Source: Paramecium tetraurelia
Lineage: Eukaryota > Ciliophora > Oligohymenophorea > Peniculida > Parameciidae
DNA: 64,000 nt
Reading direction: 5' to 3'
NCBI RefSeq assembly: GCF_000165425.1
Contig: NW_001799006.1
Span: 177,710-241,709 of the forward strand
Part shown: one piece after another, positions 59,641-64,000 of the stretch
How the letters are laid out: every line of letters begins with the position of its first letter
Numbering within the stretch: position 1 is the first letter of the stretch
Notes under the pieces: model-generated
The model's input: only the letters and a program-made list of their open reading frames with translations
Database searches by the model: none
What the model was told of the DNA's origin: nothing
Program-made: the position numbers and the translations under genes

Positions 59641-61458
59641 TAGTACTCTTATAATGACAAATAATTTCATTTCTAAGATAATATAAAATTAATCATTATT
59701 TCTTTTAATATTGATTATTTACCTTCATAATTTATATCTTAAAAGACTCTAAATGTTTTAAGAAAGTCAAGTATTTTTATATTGATTTCAAACACTTATT
59801 CTTTTATCTCTAATATCTTAAAGGAAAGATATTATTAATTTGGGTTGTATAATTTTGAGATTCTTGATTTTTATTGAATTCTTCGATCTACATTAACAAT
59901 CCCTTAACTAAAATAAATATAATAAATTTTTTGTTTCTTATTCTATTGACCCAAAAGTGAATCAAATCTGCAATACTTTATCAATATATAAAAGTATTTT
60001 GTATTCTAATTTTTAAAATGATAGTGTTGAATTCTCCTTACAAAAATTTATTTATTTTCTAAAGTTTTTCAACCTATCTTCTTTTTCCAAAAATTAAATA
60101 ATGCAATTTCTCTGAGAATATTTAACCATCCTATTCTGCCATAATTTGATATATTATAATAATCACTTTCAAATTTTTTTAAAATCGCAAAAAAGTAATA
60201 TTTCCAGGAAAATAGCAGTCTAAAAAGGCTTTTTAAATTCAACATCACCTCAGAGGGATAGTAAGAATGTCTCTCTGCTGCCAAAAAATGATGAGGATAT
60301 TAATAGAAGAGGAGATATGGGTGTTCCCATAGTAAAGGCTCTATTTATCGGAATACTGGAGGTTCAGGGGAATCTCAATTTACGAGAGACTGTTATAATT
60401 TTGGACTGGTCAGAAGCAAAGAGCCTATGGGTGAAAGAATATATTTGTTGTCTTCTGGAAAATTGGGAATTAGATACATTTAAGATAAAAAATGGTCAAA
60501 ACCTGATATTAGTTCTATTATAATAAGTAATAAAATGTGTTTTTTTCAAAACAAAACGAATTATCTATGAGCAAAATTTATCAGAAGGGCAGTCAGAATC
60601 TAAAAGTCAGGTTACTTGCTGGTGTTCAAGTTATTAATTTAATGTCATAAATCATTCATCAAATAAAATCTTCCAAATTTGAACTCTACTACTTATAGTG
60701 GTCAATGCAATACTATCATTTCTTATCAATAAGATGAGAACTTTGCACACATATCCTATAGGGAAAGTATTATTAAGAATAGATATAATTGGCATAATAA
60801 CATTGGTCTAGTTACTATTAGTTAATATAAAGAATGGATTAATATAGTAGAAAGAGTTAGCTACATAAAGAGATATAAAGGCTTCCTTATAAATATAACA
60901 ATATTAATGATGAAAGTATTATAATAATAGGTTCAGTTTCAGAGTCTGTAAGGAAGTTTGCAATTTAAGCAAAGGGTTGCCACAGTAAATATCTTAAGTT
61001 GGTAACTCCCTCAAGAAACCAATCTAGATTAGCAGATCGGAGTTATATAATAGGAATGTTGAATAAATTTTTGAAGAATTAGGCATGAATCAAGTCTTAT
61101 CGTACAAATTATCTTTCATTTTTTATATGTCCCTAATCCAAATTTTAGAGTTTACAATCGAAGATAATGTAGACTGTTTTTATCTTAAAATTCGAGACTT
61201 TAATTCATCCAAAGGGATGAAAAACTCATCGCATATCTTAAGGAGTTTCATAAATATAATTCTATAAATTATTTCACATTCCTCTTTGTTTGAACTCTTC
61301 TCACTGTTTAGAAAACTTCAAGCACTTGTCTCAACTAAGTGTGGACCTTATTAATCACGAAGTGAGCCATACTGACAAGTAATAATTGAATACTAACATT
61401 TTTCTATCAATAATCTATATAATCATGTAAAAGAAATTTTTATCAGAAATTCTTGATA
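59641..61458. other. Gene-poor region with coding-like fragments
   Basis: 59641-60290 is plain AT-rich. From ~60317 two overlapping plus-strand frames are open (MGVPIVKALFIGILEVQGNL and, in the next frame, YGCSHSKGSIYRNTGGSGES), both ending within ~370 bp. The second has Cys/Gly/Ser-rich, WD/Kelch-like flavour (RIYLLSSGKLGIRYI) and may be the relic of a longer gene. Nothing convincing from 60700 to 61458. Confidence 0.35.
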
Positions 61459-61995
61459 ATGTCTTCATTGGAGCGTCCACAGGAATGTATTCCTGCCCAC
61501 CAGGAAGAGTGTGAATAAAATACTGATGAGTAGATGGAGTACCATGAAGTCTAGAGAACTCAGGTATCAATTAAGGGAGGGAAAATGAAATTTAAAGATG
61601 AAAGCCCTAACTTTTCTTTTTACTCAAGCCGCTTTGAGGATAATGTGGAAGGTATATTCAAGTTTATTAAGTGCATAATAATAAGGAGGTCTAATTTTTT
61701 ATTATATCTTTTTTCCATTTTAAATATATTTGGATAATTTTCTGAATACTTTAATCTTCTTTTTTGTTACTGTTTTTAATAATATTACAATGTTTTTGTT
61801 TATTCAATTTCTAATCTGCTAAACTTACTTTTCAAAATTATAAAGGTTTATCTTTAATAAATTATGAAAGGGTTTATTATTTAAAGGCAAAAATTAAGAG
61901 TGTAAAAATAAATAAAATCTATTCAAATGATGGACATTTTAATTACTAAAGGTATATGCAAAATCAAAATAATATTAAAATTATAGAAAAGCTGA
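61459..61995 (+). CDS. Hypothetical ORF, 178 aa
   Basis: TGA-free frame from ATG 61459. The first ~75 residues are clearly coding-like and hydrophilic (MSSLERPQECIPAHQEECEQ; VQRTQVSIKGGKMKFKDESP). The second half turns into AT-driven hydrophobic and Lys-rich low complexity (NFLLYLFSILNIFGQF...), so the true gene may stop or splice around 61690. No family recognised. Confidence 0.35.
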
Positions 61996-62344
61996 TTTAT
62001 TAAGATTATTTTTATTTTTTTACTTTTTAGATTTAAAATATGACCTACATACATTCCTAATTGGTATAAATTTTTTTTTGTGGAATTTTTAGATTAATTT
62101 GTTGTTTATTCTTAAATATCAAAGCTAAATGGTGATATAAAAGATAAACTTGGTATCTATAAGATATCTACCTCTAGATTTAGAAAAAGAAGGCTAAAAT
62201 TAATTTATAAAAATATAAAAAGCTTTGTTACATATAGCGAAAAAAAAATTTTGGAAAGTATTTTCAATAGTTTCCTTTTTCTTAACAAACAGAAAAAATT
62301 AAAGGACTATTCATAATTATATTTATATAATCCATCTTTAATAT
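61996..62344. other. AT-rich spacer
   Basis: About 350 bp between the plus-strand ORF and the 3' end of the minus-strand WD40 gene. Nothing that I can support. Confidence 0.45.
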
Positions 62345-64000
62345 TCAATTTTAATCTGTATTTTGTGAACATTCTAAATTTGATTCCAAAATTAAACCTC
62401 CTCTTTAACTAAATAATTTCTGTAAATCTATGCCTGAATGAGTTTGCAATTCTCCTTTAAATATTTTAGCTCCTTAAGCCTAAAATAATGGTTATTGGGA
62501 TATTAGAAGAATAGTAATAATTTGGTTAACTAAATATAGAAAAATTGATACTACCTTCTACACTAAATGGAAGATTTTCAAGAGATGCATGAAATTTATT
62601 CTTAGTATCACAATTGATATTATTCAAGGGGTAAATTTATTGTTCAGACGAAATATCCCATAAGCGAATAGAATTATCCATGCTACCTGAAGCTAATAAA
62701 GTACCTAAAGGAGAAAAGCATACTGAAGTGACGTTTCTATAATGGCCAACTAGTTTAAATTTTTGCTATCCCGTCTTAACATCCCATAAAAGAATATTGT
62801 TGTTTGCACAGCCAGATGCTAATATAGTGCCATCAGAAGAGAAGCACACTGATTAGACAGCATCATCAAGACTATCTAATTTATAAGTTTATTGTCCTGT
62901 TTCAGAATCCCATAAATGGATGGATTTATCTCTACTACCTGATGCTATCAGGGTACCATCAGGAGAAAAACATACCTAAAACACCCATCCACTATTTCCA
63001 GATAATTTTGATTTTTGTTCTCCTGTCTTAACATTCCATAAACGAATAGATTCATCTGCGCTACAAGACACTAATGTAGAACCATTAGGTGAAAAGCAGA
63101 TTGAAAAGACCCCGCCATCATGATTAGTTATTCTAGATTTTAGTTGTCCTGTGTTAACCTCCCACAAACGGATAGACTCATCTCCACCACCTGATGCTAG
63201 AATAGTACCGTCAGGTGAAAAGCATACTGAATATACTCCTTCAAAATGACCATCAAGTTTATATGTCAGTTTCCCTTGCTTAACATTCCATAGTCGCACA
63301 GACATATCTCCACTGCTAGATGCTAATGAGGAACCATCAGGAGAGAAGCATACTTAACTGACATATTTACTATGACCATTTAATTTAACATTTAGTTTCC
63401 CTGTCTTAACGTCCCATAAACAAATAGAGTTATCACCACTACCAGATGCTATTTAAGCACAATCAGGAGAGAAACATACTGAATAAACCCCACTAGCATG
63501 ACCAACTAAATTATATGGTTGTTGTCCTGTAATATCCCATAAACGCATAGACATGTCCTTACTGCCAGATACTAATGTAGCACCATCAGTAGAGAAGTTT
63601 ACTGAACAAACCTAACTTCTATGACCTTTTAATTTAGATTTTAATTGCCCTAACTTAACATCCCATATACAAATCAATCCATCTTCATTACCTGAAGCTA
63701 ATATAGTGCCATCAGGAGAAAAACATATTGTAAAGACCCCAATACCGTTATTTTAAAATTTAAATTTTTATTATCCTACTATAGTATCCCATAGACGTAT
63801 AGACTTATCTTCACTACAAGATGCTAATGTGATACCATTCGGGGAATAGCATAATTACTGAACATGCTCAGTATGGCCCTCTAATGTAGATTGTTATAGT
63901 CCTGTCATAACATCCCATAAGCGAATTGATTTATCCCCACTACTGACTGTAGCATCGCTAATAAAACCGGTGCCCGCCTTGTGTCCGCCTTTGTTGCGGT
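62345..64000 (-). CDS. WD40-repeat protein, 5' end missing (runs to window edge)
   Basis: Partial: only the 3' part is inside the window. At least 11 WD40 repeats of ~42 residues follow one another with little variation, consensus VCFSPDGTILASGSxDxSIR then LWDVKTGQQ and a GH dipeptide. Such high-identity propellers are typical of Paramecium/bacterial-style signalling or NACHT-WD40 proteins rather than of slowly evolving housekeeping WD proteins. After the last repeat, a 22-nt intron (62530-62551) leads to the C-terminal end LISQQPLFQAQGAKIFKGEL, QTHSGIDLQKLF, a tail that I associate with this ciliate WD40 family, and TGA at 62345-62347. No in-frame TGA occurs in the visible part. Function and the N-terminal domain cannot be told from here. 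Confidence 0.75.
62640..63945 (-). repeat. Tandem WD40-coding repeat, ~126 bp unit, about 10-11 copies
   Basis: The unit recurs about every 126 bp (one copy is a few bases shorter), with phrases such as acatcccataaacgaataga and ccatcaggagaaaagcatac conserved. Uniform length and high identity suggest ongoing homogenisation by unequal exchange or gene conversion. Confidence 0.85.
63946..64000. other. Abrupt GC-rich end, foreign to the rest of the window
   Basis: The WD40 repeat pattern stops after ttatccccactact (63931-63944), where a further ...cctgatgctaat should follow. The last ~55 bases instead read gactgtagcatcgctaataa then ccggtgcccgccttgtgtcc, and the final 35 are over 60% G+C. In the WD40 frame they encode a Gly/Lys/His/Thr-rich stretch with GC-ending codons, unlike any other gene here. 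A chimeric assembly join, contaminating sequence or a true foreign insertion are all possible. Confidence 0.5.

Noticed and set aside
1-64000. Standard-code ORFs of 60-116 aa across the window
   Set aside because: With TAA/TAG as Gln they are pieces of larger genes or antisense shadows; only those matching a code-6 gene frame were used.
1-64000. tRNA, rRNA, CRISPR or bacterial operon features
   Set aside because: No tRNA-like T-loop with a matching cloverleaf, no rRNA motif, and no direct-repeat/spacer array was seen; the genome is clearly eukaryotic.
1-64000. TA-bounded internal eliminated sequences (IES)
   Set aside because: TA dinucleotides with loose TAYAG-like ends are everywhere in DNA this AT-rich; without germline/somatic comparison none can be supported.

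Overview
The window reads as Paramecium nuclear DNA. It is very AT-rich and densely packed. Frames stay open for hundreds of codons only if TAA and TAG are read as glutamine and TGA is the sole stop. Conserved frames are interrupted by GT...AG introns of about 19-35 nt, the size typical of Paramecium. Once these are removed, almost every conserved gene closes to an exact multiple of three codons. Standard-code ORFs are therefore only fragments of the real genes. All gene models here are hand translations and hand splicing; names rest on motifs and remembered family features, not on searches.

Layout. 1.4-7 kb: eIF6, a large secreted/multipass membrane protein, and a Myb-like protein. 7.6-11 kb (minus): a YTH-domain protein with a Cys cluster and an SR-like tail, then a CAMK/SNF1-type kinase. 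11.6-22.4 kb: compact housekeeping block with SF3B2, WDR12/Ytm1, a vacuolar-sorting-receptor-like protein (only 13 bp from WDR12), a NIMA-related kinase and several small unrecognised genes. 22.4-28.9 kb: one giant gene fusing a helical region, a BIRC6/UBE2O-like UBC domain and a complete UBA1-type E1. 29.2-32.1 kb: V-ATPase subunit H and IFT57. 33.4-41.6 kb: a coiled-coil protein, two tandem pseudokinases, a DHHC acyltransferase and a small possible LRAT/NlpC-like protein. 42.4-46.4 kb: RBR E3 ligase, GRXCR-like protein, MAPKKK-like kinase, eIF4E-like protein. 47.9 kb: a second Myb-like gene, paralogous to the one at 5.7 kb. 53.2-54.9 kb: an ULK/Atg1-like kinase.

From about 46 kb onward the DNA becomes unusually gene-poor for Paramecium: long AT-rich stretches, isolated ORFs, a clearly broken repeat-rich secreted-protein gene (57.8-59.6 kb), and at the right edge a WD40 gene with at least 11 near-identical repeats that runs into a short GC-rich stretch unlike anything else in the window.

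Several genes touch ubiquitin (E1 fusion, RBR ligase), translation and ribosome assembly (eIF6, eIF4E, WDR12), splicing/RNA (SF3B2, YTH) and signalling (five kinase genes with intact catalytic-loop Asp plus two pseudokinases). The most unusual object is the UBC-E1 fusion, whose UBC active-site Cys is replaced by Trp while the E1 Cys is kept.
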